NCBI GenBank assembly: GCA_016707525.1
Contig: JADJHP010000002.1
Span: 194,501-258,500 of the forward strand
Reading direction: 5' to 3'
Origin: Ignavibacteriota bacterium
Lineage (GTDB): Bacteria > Bacteroidota > Ignavibacteria > UBA10030 > UBA6906
Length of the DNA: 64,000 nt
Every line of letters starts with the position of its first letter. The first letter of the stretch is position 1. Under the pieces are notes generated by a model. The model was not told where the DNA came from, searched no databases, and was given only the letters and a program-made list of their open reading frames with translations. Below are positions 17,601-30,286 of the stretch, piece after piece. The translations under genes and the position numbers were made by a program.

Positions 17601-18463
17601 AGTGGGTCGAGGACAAGCGTAAGAACACCACGCTGAGCAAGATCTACACCAACTACTTCGACAAGCTGGCAGCGATCGAGGAAGAGTTCCGTCACGAAAA
17701 GAACAAGATCCAGCTCGGCGACGAACTGCCTCCGGGTGTGGTGCAGCTGGCCAAGGTGTACGTCGCCAAGAAGCGCAAGCTGTCGGTGGGCGACAAGATG
17801 GCCGGCCGTCACGGCAACAAGGGTGTCGTGTCGCGCGTGGTGCCTTCGGCCGACATGCCGTTCCTGCCGGACGGGACCGCGGTGGACATCGTGCTGAACC
17901 CGCTCGGCGTGCCTTCCCGTATGAACCTCGGCCAGCTGTTCGAAACGGCACTGGGGTGGGCAGGGCTGACGCTCGGAACGAAGTATGCATCGCCGATCTT
18001 CGACGGTGCGACGTGGGATGATGTGACGGCGGAGCTGCAGCGGGCCGGCAAGGGCAACACGTCCAGGTCGGTGCTGTATGACGGCCGGACGGGCGAGCGG
18101 TTCGACCAGGAGGTCACGACCGGCGTCATCTACATGCTCAAGCTGTCGCACCTTGTCGACGATAAGATCCATGCCCGGTCGATCGGGCCGTATTCCCTCA
18201 TCACCCAGCAGCCCCTCGGTGGCAAGGCCCAGTTCGGTGGCCAGCGCTTCGGAGAGATGGAGGTCTGGGCGCTTGAAGCGTACGGTGCAGCACACGTGCT
18301 GCAGGAGATCCTGACCGTGAAGAGTGACGACGTCTCCGGCCGTGCCAAGGTCTATGAGGCGATCGTCAAGGGAGATAACCTGCCCGAGTCCAACGTTCCG
18401 GAATCGTTCAACGTGCTCATCCGGGAGCTTATGGGACTTGGACTGGATGTGAAACTGGAGTAG
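14699..18463 (+). CDS. rpoB: DNA-directed RNA polymerase subunit beta
   Basis: 1254 aa from a TTG start 8 nt after AAGGAG; the family N-terminus (RISFGKIPEIIDAPDLLNIQ) begins a few residues later, so no ATG fits. The rifampicin region is at residues about 455-476 (LSQFMDQTNPLAELTNKRRM); the residue equivalent to E. coli His526 is Asn469. The catalytic-core motifs GRHGNKG and the C-terminal MNLGQLFE-like and SLITQQPLGGKAQFGGQRFGEMEVWALEAYGA (key words QQPLGGKAQFGGQRFGEMEVW) are intact. A charged Lys/Glu-rich insertion at about residues 880-1010 resembles the lineage-specific beta insertion. It is followed by rpoC after 27 bp. Confidence 0.98.
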   Translation: MKNQANKRISFGKIPEIIDAPDLLNIQLESWESFLQADAAPARRKNRGLQAVFKMNFPVTDARENFLLEFVEYYVEKPKYAVPECVERGLTYAVPVKAKLRLSQKAEDGKSFINTIEQDVYLGNLPTMTNKGTFIINGAERVVVSQLHRSPGVFFSESMHPNGTPIYSARIIPFRGSWVEFTTDINNVMYAYIDRKKKFPVTTLLRALGYSSDDEILTLFNLVEEVDVAKADLETYEGRMICSDVVDRKTGEIFLNKDTRLDAEIIKRIKKAGVKKIRLLQQQGNEESVIAKTILKDSVRSEEDALTAIYKQLRSGDAPDLETAKTLIDRLFFNEKRYDLGDVGRYRINSKLGLDIPVSTTTLTKGDIIAIINYLIELQQKKRAVDDIDHLGNRRVRTVGEQIAGQFNIGLARMARTIRERMNVRDSENLTPQDMVNARTISSVINAFFGTNPLSQFMDQTNPLAELTNKRRMSALGPGGLTRERAGFEVRDVHYTHYGRLCPIETPEGPNIGLISSLCIHARVNEFGFIETPYRRVVKGRVLDEIEFLTAEQEENLTVAQANAPLDTRGNFQMERVKARFQSDFPVVKPDEVNYMDVAPNQIVSAAAALIPFLEHDDANRALMGSNMQRQAVPLLRPEAPIVGTGLEEKIARDARALTVAERNGIVTYVDADRIMVEYDIDENSTEALISFEDKRRVEYPLTKFFRTNQDTCINQRAVVKPGDRVRKGDVLADGAATEGGELALGRNVVVAFMPWNGYNFEDAIIVSEKMVSNDVFTSIHIEEFELQVRDTKRGEEELTREIPNVSEEATKDLDENGIIRIGAEVVEGDILIGKITPKGESDPTPEEKLLKAIFGEKAGDVKDASLKAPPGMKGVVINTKLFSRKKKDAESKKEDKKRSDALDRQRRKMLAELRERLASKLGILLDEEKSVGVRDNDGNMVFRSGTTFRRDTFESYEDLEKLDHTKEWVEDKRKNTTLSKIYTNYFDKLAAIEEEFRHEKNKIQLGDELPPGVVQLAKVYVAKKRKLSVGDKMAGRHGNKGVVSRVVPSADMPFLPDGTAVDIVLNPLGVPSRMNLGQLFETALGWAGLTLGTKYASPIFDGATWDDVTAELQRAGKGNTSRSVLYDGRTGERFDQEVTTGVIYMLKLSHLVDDKIHARSIGPYSLITQQPLGGKAQFGGQRFGEMEVWALEAYGAAHVLQEILTVKSDDVSGRAKVYEAIVKGDNLPESNVPESFNVLIRELMGLGLDVKLE

Positions 18464-18490
18464 CGACACCACCGACTGAGGAGGTACCCA

Positions 18491-22770
<4,280 letters not shown>

Positions 22771-22774
<4 letters not shown>

Positions 22775-22799
22775 CATTCGATGAAAAAAGTTGTACCTT
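22771..22799 (+). promoter_or_regulatory. Promoter of the str operon (rpsL)
   Basis: A perfect -35 TTGACA (22771-22776) and -10 TACCTT (22794-22799) with a 17-bp spacer. The -35 overlaps the rpoC TGA (22772-22774). The 5' leader to the rpsL GTG is about 50 nt with no clear structure. Confidence 0.75.
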
Positions 22800-22855
22800 G
22801 TAAGGCTGTTTTTATATCCATCTTCATCACGATCCTGTAGTTTTTCGGAGCCAAC

Positions 22856-23233
22856 GTGCCGACGATCAATCAGCTCGTACGGAAAAGCCGCCGTGCGGTA
22901 ACATACAAGAGCAAGGCACCCGCCATCAGCGGGAACCCCCAGAAGCGGGGGGTGTGCACGCGTGTGTATACGACCACCCCGAAAAAGCCGAATTCGGCCC
23001 TCCGGAAGGTGGCTCGTGTCCGTTTGTCCAACGGGGTTGAGGTTACGGCCTATATCCCGGGGGAAGGGCACAATCTGCAGGAGCACAGCATCGTGATGAT
23101 CCGTGGGGGCAGGGTGAAGGACCTTCCCGGTGTGCGCTACCATATCATCCGTGGCACGCTGGATACCGCAGGTGTCGCGGAACGGAAACAGGGCCGGTCG
23201 AAATACGGCGCCAAAAAAGCCAAGAAATCGTAG
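22856..23233 (+). CDS. rpsL: Ribosomal protein uS12
   Basis: 125 aa, GTG start with GGAG 5 nt upstream. The sequence PTINQLVRKSRR, the loop TTPKKPNSALRKVARVRL and GEGHNLQEHSIVMIRGGRVKDLPGVRYH (key words EHSIVMIRGGRVKDLPGVRYH) are canonical. The Lys positions linked to streptomycin resistance (in TPKKPNS and RVKDLPG) are wild type. It is part of the 30S decoding centre and first gene of the str operon. Confidence 0.97.
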   Translation: MPTINQLVRKSRRAVTYKSKAPAISGNPQKRGVCTRVYTTTPKKPNSALRKVARVRLSNGVEVTAYIPGEGHNLQEHSIVMIRGGRVKDLPGVRYHIIRGTLDTAGVAERKQGRSKYGAKKAKKS

Positions 23234-23254
23234 CAAACCAATCCAGGTCTCGCA

Positions 23255-23722
23255 GTGAGAAAGAAACGCGCAGGAACCCGTATCCGCATCCCCGACCCCC
23301 GGTACAATGATGTACTGGTGTCGGAATTCATTAACAACATCATGGAAGGCGGCCAGAAGCACAAGGCCCGCCGGATCCTCTATGATGCCTTCGGGATCAT
23401 CGAAGAGCGCACGAAGCTGAACGGCATCGACGTCTTCAAGAAGGCGATGTCGAACGCGCGCCCGATGCTGGAGGTCAAAGCCCGCCGTGTTGGCGGTGCC
23501 ACCTACCAGGTGCCGACCGAAGTGCGGTCCGGACGGAGCGTTGCGCTGGCTATCCGCTGGCTTATCTCGTACGCCACAGCCCGCAAAGAGCGGTCCATGG
23601 CGCAGAAGCTGGCCTCAGAATTCATAGCTGCCTCCACTGGTGAGGGCAGCGCGATCAAGAAAAAGGAAGACACCCATAAAATGGCCGAAGCCAACAAGGC
23701 ATTCGCCCATTTTAAGTGGTAA
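23255..23722 (+). CDS. rpsG: Ribosomal protein uS7
   Basis: 155 aa with a GTG start. The sequence RKKRAGTRIRIPDPRYNDVLVSEFINNIM, the GGATYQVPTEVRSGRSVALAIRWL segment (key word GGATYQVPTEVR) and the C-terminal KKEDTHKMAEANKAFAHFKW are canonical. It nucleates assembly of the 30S head and represses the str operon in E. coli. fusA follows after 9 bp. Confidence 0.97.
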   Translation: MRKKRAGTRIRIPDPRYNDVLVSEFINNIMEGGQKHKARRILYDAFGIIEERTKLNGIDVFKKAMSNARPMLEVKARRVGGATYQVPTEVRSGRSVALAIRWLISYATARKERSMAQKLASEFIAASTGEGSAIKKKEDTHKMAEANKAFAHFKW

Positions 23723-23731
23723 GAAGAACGT

Positions 23732-25834
23732 ATGCCGCGACAATTTCCGCTTGAGCGGACGCGCAATATCGGCATCAGCGCACATATCGATGCCGGGAAG
23801 ACAACAACGACGGAACGCATCCTGTTCTATACGGGCGTGCTCCACCGCATGGGCGAAGTCCATGACGGTGCAGCCACCATGGACTGGATGGAGCAGGAGA
23901 AAGAGCGCGGCATCACCATTACCTCCGCGGCGACCACCTGTTTCTGGGACAACCATCGTATCAACATCATTGACACCCCCGGCCACGTGGATTTCACGGC
24001 CGAGGTGGAGCGCTCGCTGCGTGTGCTGGACGGAGCCATCGCGTTGTTCTGCGCGGTCGGCGGCGTCGAGCCGCAGTCCGAGACCGTGTGGCGCCAGATG
24101 GACAAGTACGGTGTTCCCCGTATGGCGTTCATCAACAAGATGGACCGTGTCGGTGCGGACTTCCTGAACGTCGTCCAGATGATGAAGGACCGGCTCGGAG
24201 CCCATGCGGTGCCGATCCAGATCCCGGTCGGCGAAGGCGACATGTTCGCCGGCATCATCGACCTCGTCACGATGAAGGCGATGATGTATCGCGAATCCAC
24301 GCTCGGTACCGAGTGGGACGAAATGGACATCCCGCACGACATGCAGGCCCGTGCCCAGGTCTACCGCACGAAGATGCTCGAAGCGATCTCCGACGAGAAT
24401 GATACGCTGCTCGAGAAATACCTCGAGGGCAAAGAGATCACGCCCGAAGAGGTCCGTGCTGCCCTGCGCAAGTCATGCCTCAAAGTGAACATCATCCCGG
24501 TCCTCTGCGGATCGTCCTTCAAGAACAAGGGCGTGCAGATGCTGCTGGACTCGGTGATCCACTACCTGCCGTCGCCGATGGACCTGAACGAGGGCAAGCT
24601 GGTCGGGCACCATGTGAACATGACGGACAAGATCGAGCGCAAGGTTTCCGACAAGGAACCGTTCACCGCGCTGGCCTTCAAGATCATGTCTGATCCGTTC
24701 GTGGGCAAGCTGACGTACTTCCGCATCTACTCGGGCACGTTGAAGTCGGGTTCGTACGTGTACAACTCGATCAGCGACAAGAAGGAGCGTCTGAGCCGCA
24801 TCCTCCGGATGCATGCGAACACGCGTGAGGATGTGGAAGAAGCCTATGCAGGCGACATCGTGGCGGCGGTCGGGCTGAAGAACACGCGCACCGGCGACAC
24901 GTTGTGCACCGAGGACGATCCGGTGATCCTCGAGAAGATGACCTTCCCGGATCCCGTCATCCACGTCGCGATCGAAGCGAAGACGAAGGCGGACCAGGAG
25001 AAGATGGGCGAGGCGATGGCGAAGTTGTCCGAAGAGGACCCGACGCTGCGCGTATCGACGAACGAAGAGACGGGCCAGACGATCATCAGCGGTATGGGTG
25101 AGTTGCATCTGGAGATCATCGTCGACCGTATGCGCCGCGAGTTCAAGGTCGAAGCGAACATCGGCAAGCCGCAGGTCGCGTACAAGGAAACGATCCGTAA
25201 GAAGGTGCAGCAGGAAGGGAAGTTCGTGCGGCAGAGCGGTGGCCGCGGCCAGTTCGGTCATGTGTGGATCGAAGTGGAGCCGAACGAGAAGGGGAAGGGG
25301 TTCGAGTTCATCAACGGGATCGTTGGTGGCGTCATCCCGAAGGAATACATCAAGCCGGTGGAGCAGGGGATCGCCGAGGCGATGCGCAACGGTGTGCTGG
25401 CCGGGTATCCGGTTGAGGACATCAAGGTGAAGCTGTTCGACGGCTCGTTCCACGAGGTGGACTCGTCGGAAATGGCATTCAAGATCGCTGGCTCCATGGC
25501 ATTCAAGGATGCCGCCCGCAAGGCGGACCCGGCGATCCTCGAGCCGATCATGGGTGTGGAGGTTGTCACGCCCGAGGAGTACATGGGCGACGTGATGGGC
25601 GATCTGAACTCACGGCGCGGCAAGATCTCCGGTATGGCGCCCCGCAAGGATGCGCAGGTGATCAAGGCGAGCGTGCCGCTTTCCGAGATGTTCGGGTATT
25701 CGACGACGTTGCGCTCCATGACGCAGGGGCGTGCCATCTACTCGATGGAGCTGTCGCACTACGATGAGGCACCGAAGAGCGTTGCGGAAGCCATCATCGA
25801 AAAGATCAAAGGAAAGAATTCTGTAACGGCGTAA
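23732..25834 (+). CDS. fusA: Elongation factor G
   Basis: 700 aa, canonical length. G1 is AHIDAGKTTTTE (residues about 17-28), G2/switch I includes EKERGITITSA, G3 is DTPGHVDFT, G4 NKMD; domains II-V follow (GRGQFGHVWIEVEP in domain IV, SMTQGRAIYSMELSHY in domain V). It catalyses ribosomal translocation and, with RRF, recycling. It sits between rpsG and tuf as in the classical str operon. A second fusA copy cannot be excluded outside the window. Confidence 0.97.
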   Translation: MPRQFPLERTRNIGISAHIDAGKTTTTERILFYTGVLHRMGEVHDGAATMDWMEQEKERGITITSAATTCFWDNHRINIIDTPGHVDFTAEVERSLRVLDGAIALFCAVGGVEPQSETVWRQMDKYGVPRMAFINKMDRVGADFLNVVQMMKDRLGAHAVPIQIPVGEGDMFAGIIDLVTMKAMMYRESTLGTEWDEMDIPHDMQARAQVYRTKMLEAISDENDTLLEKYLEGKEITPEEVRAALRKSCLKVNIIPVLCGSSFKNKGVQMLLDSVIHYLPSPMDLNEGKLVGHHVNMTDKIERKVSDKEPFTALAFKIMSDPFVGKLTYFRIYSGTLKSGSYVYNSISDKKERLSRILRMHANTREDVEEAYAGDIVAAVGLKNTRTGDTLCTEDDPVILEKMTFPDPVIHVAIEAKTKADQEKMGEAMAKLSEEDPTLRVSTNEETGQTIISGMGELHLEIIVDRMRREFKVEANIGKPQVAYKETIRKKVQQEGKFVRQSGGRGQFGHVWIEVEPNEKGKGFEFINGIVGGVIPKEYIKPVEQGIAEAMRNGVLAGYPVEDIKVKLFDGSFHEVDSSEMAFKIAGSMAFKDAARKADPAILEPIMGVEVVTPEEYMGDVMGDLNSRRGKISGMAPRKDAQVIKASVPLSEMFGYSTTLRSMTQGRAIYSMELSHYDEAPKSVAEAIIEKIKGKNSVTA

Positions 25835-25865
25835 TATCCCCTTCTATCTAGAGGAGAATAGAGCA

Positions 25866-27077
25866 ATGGCAAAAGAGAAATTCACGCGCGACAAACCACA
25901 CTTGAACGTGGGTACCATTGGCCATGTCGATCATGGCAAGACCACGCTGACCGCCGCCATCACCATGGTGCTGGCGAAGAAGGGTCTGTCTGCGATCCGT
26001 ACGTTCGATAGCATCGACAACGCACCGGAAGAGCGCGAACGCGGTATCACCATTGCAACGGCACACGTCGAGTACTCCACGGAAAAGCGCCACTATGCGC
26101 ACGTGGACTGCCCCGGCCACGCCGACTACATCAAGAATATGATCACGGGTGCCGCCCAGATGGACGGTGCCATCCTCGTGGTCGCCGCGACCGACGGCCC
26201 CATGCCGCAGACGCGTGAGCACATCCTGCTTGCCCACCAGGTCGGTGTACCCCGCATGGTGGTGTTCATGAACAAGGTGGATGCGGTGGACGATGCCGAG
26301 TTGCTGGACCTGGTTGAGCTCGAGCTCCGCGACCTGCTCAAGAAGAATGACTATCCGGGTGACGAGATCCCCATCGTGCGTGGCAGCGCGTTGAAGGCGA
26401 TGGAAGCCGCCGTGAAGGCGGATTCGAAGCCTGATGATCCGGCGTTCAAGTGCATCATGGAGCTGATGGATGCCGTGGATACGTACTTCCCGGTGCCGCA
26501 GCGTGACATTGACAAGCCGTTCCTGATGCCGATCGAAGACGTGTTCTCGATCACGGGTCGCGGTACGGTGGGTACGGGTCGTGTGGAACGTGGTGCGGCG
26601 AAGGTCGGTGACGAAGTGGAGCTCATCGGTCTGGGCGCGCACAAGAAGACCGTCATCACCGGTGCCGAGATGTTCCGCAAGGAACTGACCGAGGTGCAGG
26701 CTGGTGACAATGCGGGTCTGTTGCTCCGCGGCGTGGACAAGAACGAGCTCGAGCGTGGTATGGTCGTTGCGAAGCCGAACTCGGTCACTCCGCACAAGAA
26801 GTTCAATGCGCAGGTGTACGTACTGAAGAAGGAAGAAGGCGGTCGTCACACCCCGTTCTTCAACGGCTATCGTCCGCAGTTCTACTTCCGGACGACGGAC
26901 GTGACGGGTGTTGCCACGCTTCCGGCAGGTACGGAAATGATCATGCCTGGTGACAATGTGGACAACCTCTTCGTGGAGCTCATCACCACGATCGCTATGG
27001 AGGAAGGCCTTCGCTTTGCAATCCGCGAAGGTGGACACACGGTCGGCGCAGGCGTTGTCACAAAGATCCTGGAATAA
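25866..27077 (+). CDS. tuf: Elongation factor Tu
   Basis: 403 aa with GAGGAGAATAGAGCA before the ATG. G1 GHVDHGKTTLT, switch region NAPEERERGITIATAHVEY, G3 DCPGHADY and G4 NKVD are intact. Domains II and III carry GTVGTGRVERG, VGDNAG-like (here QAGDNAGLLLRG) and GGRHTPFFNGYRPQFYFRT. It delivers aminoacyl-tRNA to the ribosome. tuf here joins the str genes directly to rpsJ (15-bp gap). This is the only tuf in the window; the upstream tRNA-Thr/Trp locus that often has tuf has rpmG instead. Confidence 0.97.
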   Translation: MAKEKFTRDKPHLNVGTIGHVDHGKTTLTAAITMVLAKKGLSAIRTFDSIDNAPEERERGITIATAHVEYSTEKRHYAHVDCPGHADYIKNMITGAAQMDGAILVVAATDGPMPQTREHILLAHQVGVPRMVVFMNKVDAVDDAELLDLVELELRDLLKKNDYPGDEIPIVRGSALKAMEAAVKADSKPDDPAFKCIMELMDAVDTYFPVPQRDIDKPFLMPIEDVFSITGRGTVGTGRVERGAAKVGDEVELIGLGAHKKTVITGAEMFRKELTEVQAGDNAGLLLRGVDKNELERGMVVAKPNSVTPHKKFNAQVYVLKKEEGGRHTPFFNGYRPQFYFRTTDVTGVATLPAGTEMIMPGDNVDNLFVELITTIAMEEGLRFAIREGGHTVGAGVVTKILE

Positions 27078-27092
27078 GGAGTACTGTTAACC

Positions 27093-27401
27093 GTGGCCGG
27101 TCAAAAAATACGTATAAAACTCAAATCGTACGATCACAACCTGATCGACAAGTCTGCGGAAAAGATCATCAAGACTGTCAAGTCAACAGGCGCTGTGGTC
27201 TCCGGCCCGATTCCGTTACCCACGAAGCGTACGGTCTATACTGTGCTTCGGTCACCTCATGTTGACAAGAAGTCGAGGGAGCAGTTCGAGACGCGCGCTC
27301 ACAAGCGGCTGATCGATATTCTGAACTCGACGAACAGGACCGTTGACTCCCTGATGAAGCTGGATCTTCCCGCGGGAGTTGACGTCGAGATCAAGGTCTA
27401 G
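27093..27401 (+). CDS. rpsJ: Ribosomal protein uS10
   Basis: 102 aa with a GTG start and AAGGAGTACTG upstream. The sequence KIRIKLKSYDHNLIDKSAEKI, the SGPIPLPTKRTVYTVLRSPHVDKKSREQFE segment (key word GPIPLPTK) and DLPAGVDVEIKV are canonical. It belongs to the 30S head and doubles as NusE in antitermination complexes. First gene of the S10 cluster, followed by an unusual 145-bp structured gap. Confidence 0.96.
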   Translation: MAGQKIRIKLKSYDHNLIDKSAEKIIKTVKSTGAVVSGPIPLPTKRTVYTVLRSPHVDKKSREQFETRAHKRLIDILNSTNRTVDSLMKLDLPAGVDVEIKV

Positions 27402-27546
27402 CCAGACCAACGACAACACAGGTGTACCCCCCGACGGTGGGTCCCGCTAAGGGACCTTCCCGAAGGGGCAGGAGAACGGCGTCGGGAGCAGTGTCCGCAT
27501 TGGTGCGGCCTCTTGGCGGCAAGTGCATGCATACATGGATGGTGGT
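27402..27546 (+). promoter_or_regulatory. Structured rpsJ-rplC spacer, candidate cis-acting RNA
   Basis: 145 nt without a gene. Helix CCCGACG (27430-27436) pairs with CGTCGGG (27480-27486). It encloses GGTCCC-GCTAA-GGGACC (27440-27456) and, overlapping its 3' arm, a competing CCTT/AAGG hairpin. Downstream come CCGCA-TTGG-TGCGG (27495-27508) and GCC-TCTT-GGC (27508-27517). The density of helices before rplC suggests an r-protein leader or attenuator; neighbouring genes are spaced by only 5-50 bp. Confidence 0.5.
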
Positions 27547-28182
27547 ATGACAGGACTACTTGGAAAAAAACTCGGCATGACCAGCATCTTCGATGAGACT
27601 GGTCAAGTGATCCCCTGCACGGTGATTGAAGCCGGCCCCTGCTACGTCACGCAGATACGTACCAAAGAGCGTGACGGGTATGAGGCGGTTCAACTCGGGT
27701 TCGGGGAGAAGAAAGAACGGCTCGTCAGCAAGCCGCTTCGCGGACATTTCGCGAAGGCCGGAGCGAAGCTGGCGCGTGTCGTTCGTGAATTCCGCGGCAA
27801 CGGGAGCGCAGAGATGCAGCCCGGCCAGGAACTCACGGTCGACCGGGTGTTTGCCAAAGGCGACGTCGTCAAGGTGGTCGGCACCTCCAAAGGGCACGGC
27901 TTCCAGGGCGTCGTGAAACGGCATCACTTCGGCGGCGGCGCGCGGACGCACGGTCAGAGCGACCGTATGCGTGCACCGGGCTCCATCGGCTCGTCGTCGT
28001 ATCCGTCGCGTGTCTTCAAAGGACAGCGTATGGCGGGACGGATGGGCGGCACGCAGATTACGGTACGCAACCTGACGGTGGTCGGCGTGATCGCGGACTC
28101 GAACCTGCTTCTGATCAAAGGTTCGATCCCTGGCGCGGTGAACGGCGTCGTGGAAATCCACAAGCTCACGACTCAACAGTAA
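27547..28182 (+). CDS. rplC: Ribosomal protein uL3
   Basis: 211 aa from the ATG at 27547 (TGLLGKKLGMTSIFDE, the standard N-terminus); GGATGGTGG lies just upstream, and in-frame ATGs at 27535 and 27523 are alternatives. The GTSKGHGFQGVVKRHHFGGG segment and the GSIGSSSYPSRVFKGQRMAGRMG loop (key word FKGQRMAGRMG) reach toward the peptidyl-transferase centre. An early 50S assembly protein. Confidence 0.95.
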   Translation: MTGLLGKKLGMTSIFDETGQVIPCTVIEAGPCYVTQIRTKERDGYEAVQLGFGEKKERLVSKPLRGHFAKAGAKLARVVREFRGNGSAEMQPGQELTVDRVFAKGDVVKVVGTSKGHGFQGVVKRHHFGGGARTHGQSDRMRAPGSIGSSSYPSRVFKGQRMAGRMGGTQITVRNLTVVGVIADSNLLLIKGSIPGAVNGVVEIHKLTTQQ

Positions 28183-28197
28183 CGAACGAGTGCGGCG

Positions 28198-28827
28198 ATG
28201 GAACTCAACGTATATAAGAAGGACGGGACGAAGAGCGGTGAGACGGTCAAGCTCTCGGAGGAGATCTTCGGGATCGAGCCGAATCATCATCTGATCTACC
28301 GTGCGGTGCGCGTGTACCTGGACAACCAGCGCCAGGGCACGTCCAAGGTGAAGACGCGCCGGGAAGTGCGGGGCGGCGGTAAGAAGCCGTTCAAGCAGAA
28401 GCATACCGGCATGGCCCGTCAGGGTACCTCGCGGTCGCCCGTGATGGTCGGTGGTGGTTCGATCTTCGGACCGGAGCCGCGCGACTACACCAATCAGCTC
28501 CCGGCCGGCATGCGCCGTCTGGCCCGGAAGTCCGCGCTCTCGCTCAAGGCCAAGGAAGGTCTGATCCGCGTCATCGAGGATTTCTCGACGTCCGCGCCGA
28601 AGACCAAAGAGATGGTGGGTGTGCTGAAGGCGCTGGAACTCGGAACCACGAAGACGCTCCTGCTCCTTGCCAAACCCGATGCCAACGTCGTGAAGTCCGG
28701 CCGCAACATCCCCGGGCTGTTCGTTGCGCAGGCCGACAAGGCGTCGACCTATGATTTCGTGAACACGCAGGTGCTGCTCATCCAGAAGAGCGCGCTTGAA
28801 GTGTTGCAGAATACGTTCAAGAACTAA
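28198..28827 (+). CDS. rplD: Ribosomal protein uL4
   Basis: 209 aa. The extended loop TSKVKTRREVRGGGKKPFKQKHTGMARQGT (key words GGGKKPFKQKHTGMARQG) lines the exit tunnel as in all uL4. In E. coli L4 represses the S10 operon through the leader ahead of rpsJ; here the only obvious structured leader is the rpsJ-rplC spacer. Followed by rplW after 17 bp. Confidence 0.95.
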   Translation: MELNVYKKDGTKSGETVKLSEEIFGIEPNHHLIYRAVRVYLDNQRQGTSKVKTRREVRGGGKKPFKQKHTGMARQGTSRSPVMVGGGSIFGPEPRDYTNQLPAGMRRLARKSALSLKAKEGLIRVIEDFSTSAPKTKEMVGVLKALELGTTKTLLLLAKPDANVVKSGRNIPGLFVAQADKASTYDFVNTQVLLIQKSALEVLQNTFKN

Positions 28828-28844
28828 GAGCGCGTGAAGCGACC

Positions 28845-29135
28845 ATGACTGGCATTCTGAAGAGACCGATCGTCACGGAAAAGATGACTGCGCTGCAGGA
28901 GAAGGGTCAGTATGCCTTCGAAGTCTCCCTTGCGGCCAACAAGATCACCATTGCACAGGCAGTGGCGAAGAAATTCAACGTCACCGTCCTCGACGTCCGT
29001 ACCGTCCGGTACAAAGGCAAGGCCAAGTCGCAGATGACCAAGCGCGGGCGTTTCGAGGGCCGGACCTCCGCTTGGAAAAAGGCGATCGTCCGCCTGAAGG
29101 AAGGCGATAAGATCGAGTTCTTCCAGAATGTTTGA
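28845..29135 (+). CDS. rplW: Ribosomal protein uL23
   Basis: 96 aa, canonical (ILKRPIVTEKMTALQEKGQYAFEV, then RTVRYKGKAKSQMTKRGRFEGRTSAWKKAIVRLKEGDKI; key word WKKAIVRLKEGD). It sits at the tunnel exit and docks trigger factor and SRP. Standard place between L4 and L2. Confidence 0.95.
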   Translation: MTGILKRPIVTEKMTALQEKGQYAFEVSLAANKITIAQAVAKKFNVTVLDVRTVRYKGKAKSQMTKRGRFEGRTSAWKKAIVRLKEGDKIEFFQNV

Positions 29136-29160
29136 TAGTCAACAGCGATAGAGAATCACC

Positions 29161-29988
29161 ATGGCCATACGTAAACTCAAGCCGGTGACACCGGGAACGC
29201 GCTGGGCATCTGTCCCCGCCTTCACCGAGATCACCAAGAGCCGTCCCGAAAAGGGATTGATCGAACCGTTGCGCAAGAGCGGCGGTCGGAACAACACCGG
29301 CCGCGTGACATCGCGCCACCGTGGGGGCGGGCACAAGCGCTTCTACCGCGTGATCGATTTCAAGCGGGACAAGACCGGCATGGATGCGAAGGTGACGGCG
29401 ATCGAATACGATCCGAACCGTTCGTCGCGCATCGCGCTGCTGCAGTACGCGGACGGCGAGCGCCGGTACATCATCGCACCGGAAGGTGTGAAGGTGGGCG
29501 ACGTGCTTCGTTCCGGGACGGATGCAGAGATCCGCACGGGGAATGCGATGCCGTTGTCGAACATCCCTGCGGGCACGTTCGTGCACAACATCGAACTCCG
29601 CCCGGGGAAGGGTGCGCAGGTCGCGCGCAGCGCAGGCATGGCCGTGCAGCTGATGGCGAAGGAAGGCAAGTTCGCCCAGCTCAAGATGCCGTCCGGTGAG
29701 GTCCGCCTGGTATCCCTCGACTGTATGGCCACGATCGGTGGCGTCGGTAATGCCGATCACGAGAATCTGAGCGTCGGTAAGGCCGGCCGCAACCGCTGGC
29801 TGGGCATCCGCCCGCAGTCCCGCGGCGTCGTGCAGAATCCGGTCGATCACCCGCATGGTGGCGGCGAGGGCAAGTCGCCCCAGGGCAATCCTCACCCGGT
29901 GTCACCATGGGGATGGCATACCAAGGGCAAGAAGACCCGCAAGCACAAGAAGGCATCCAGCAAGTTCATCGTGAAACGAAGGAAGTAA
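29161..29988 (+). CDS. rplB: Ribosomal protein uL2
   Basis: 275 aa, canonical. The sequence RKLKPVTPGTRW, GRVTSRHRGGGHKRFYR, and the C-terminal NPVDHPHGGGEGKSPQGNPHPVSPWGWHTKGKKTRK (key words DHPHGGGEGK, the conserved His of the peptidyl-transferase area) are intact. It is required for subunit association. rpsS follows after 4 bp. Confidence 0.97.
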   Translation: MAIRKLKPVTPGTRWASVPAFTEITKSRPEKGLIEPLRKSGGRNNTGRVTSRHRGGGHKRFYRVIDFKRDKTGMDAKVTAIEYDPNRSSRIALLQYADGERRYIIAPEGVKVGDVLRSGTDAEIRTGNAMPLSNIPAGTFVHNIELRPGKGAQVARSAGMAVQLMAKEGKFAQLKMPSGEVRLVSLDCMATIGGVGNADHENLSVGKAGRNRWLGIRPQSRGVVQNPVDHPHGGGEGKSPQGNPHPVSPWGWHTKGKKTRKHKKASSKFIVKRRK

Positions 29989-29992
29989 GCGC

Positions 29993-30280
29993 ATGAGTCG
30001 CTCGCTGAAAAAAGGACCGTTCGTCAGCGTCCGGCTGCTCGAACAGGTAGCCGCTCTGTCGAAGGGGAATCAGAAAAAGGTCATCAAGACCTGGTCCCGT
30101 GCATCGACGATCACGCCGGACTTTGTCGGCCAGACGTTCGCCGTGCACAACGGGAACAAGTTCATTCCGGTTTACATCCACGAAGGAATGGTCGGGCATA
30201 AGCTGGGTGAGTTCGCCCCGACCCGGTTGTTCCGCGGACATCCGGGCGTAAGAAAAGAAGAAACGTCGAAACCGGGATAA
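29993..30280 (+). CDS. rpsS: Ribosomal protein uS19
   Basis: 95 aa, canonical (SRSLKKGPFVSVRLLEQV, TWSRASTITPDFVGQTFAVHNG, GHKLGEFAPTRLFRGH). It binds 16S rRNA in the head together with S13. Only 6 bp separate it from rplV. Confidence 0.96.
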   Translation: MSRSLKKGPFVSVRLLEQVAALSKGNQKKVIKTWSRASTITPDFVGQTFAVHNGNKFIPVYIHEGMVGHKLGEFAPTRLFRGHPGVRKEETSKPG

Positions 30281-30286
30281 GCAGCC

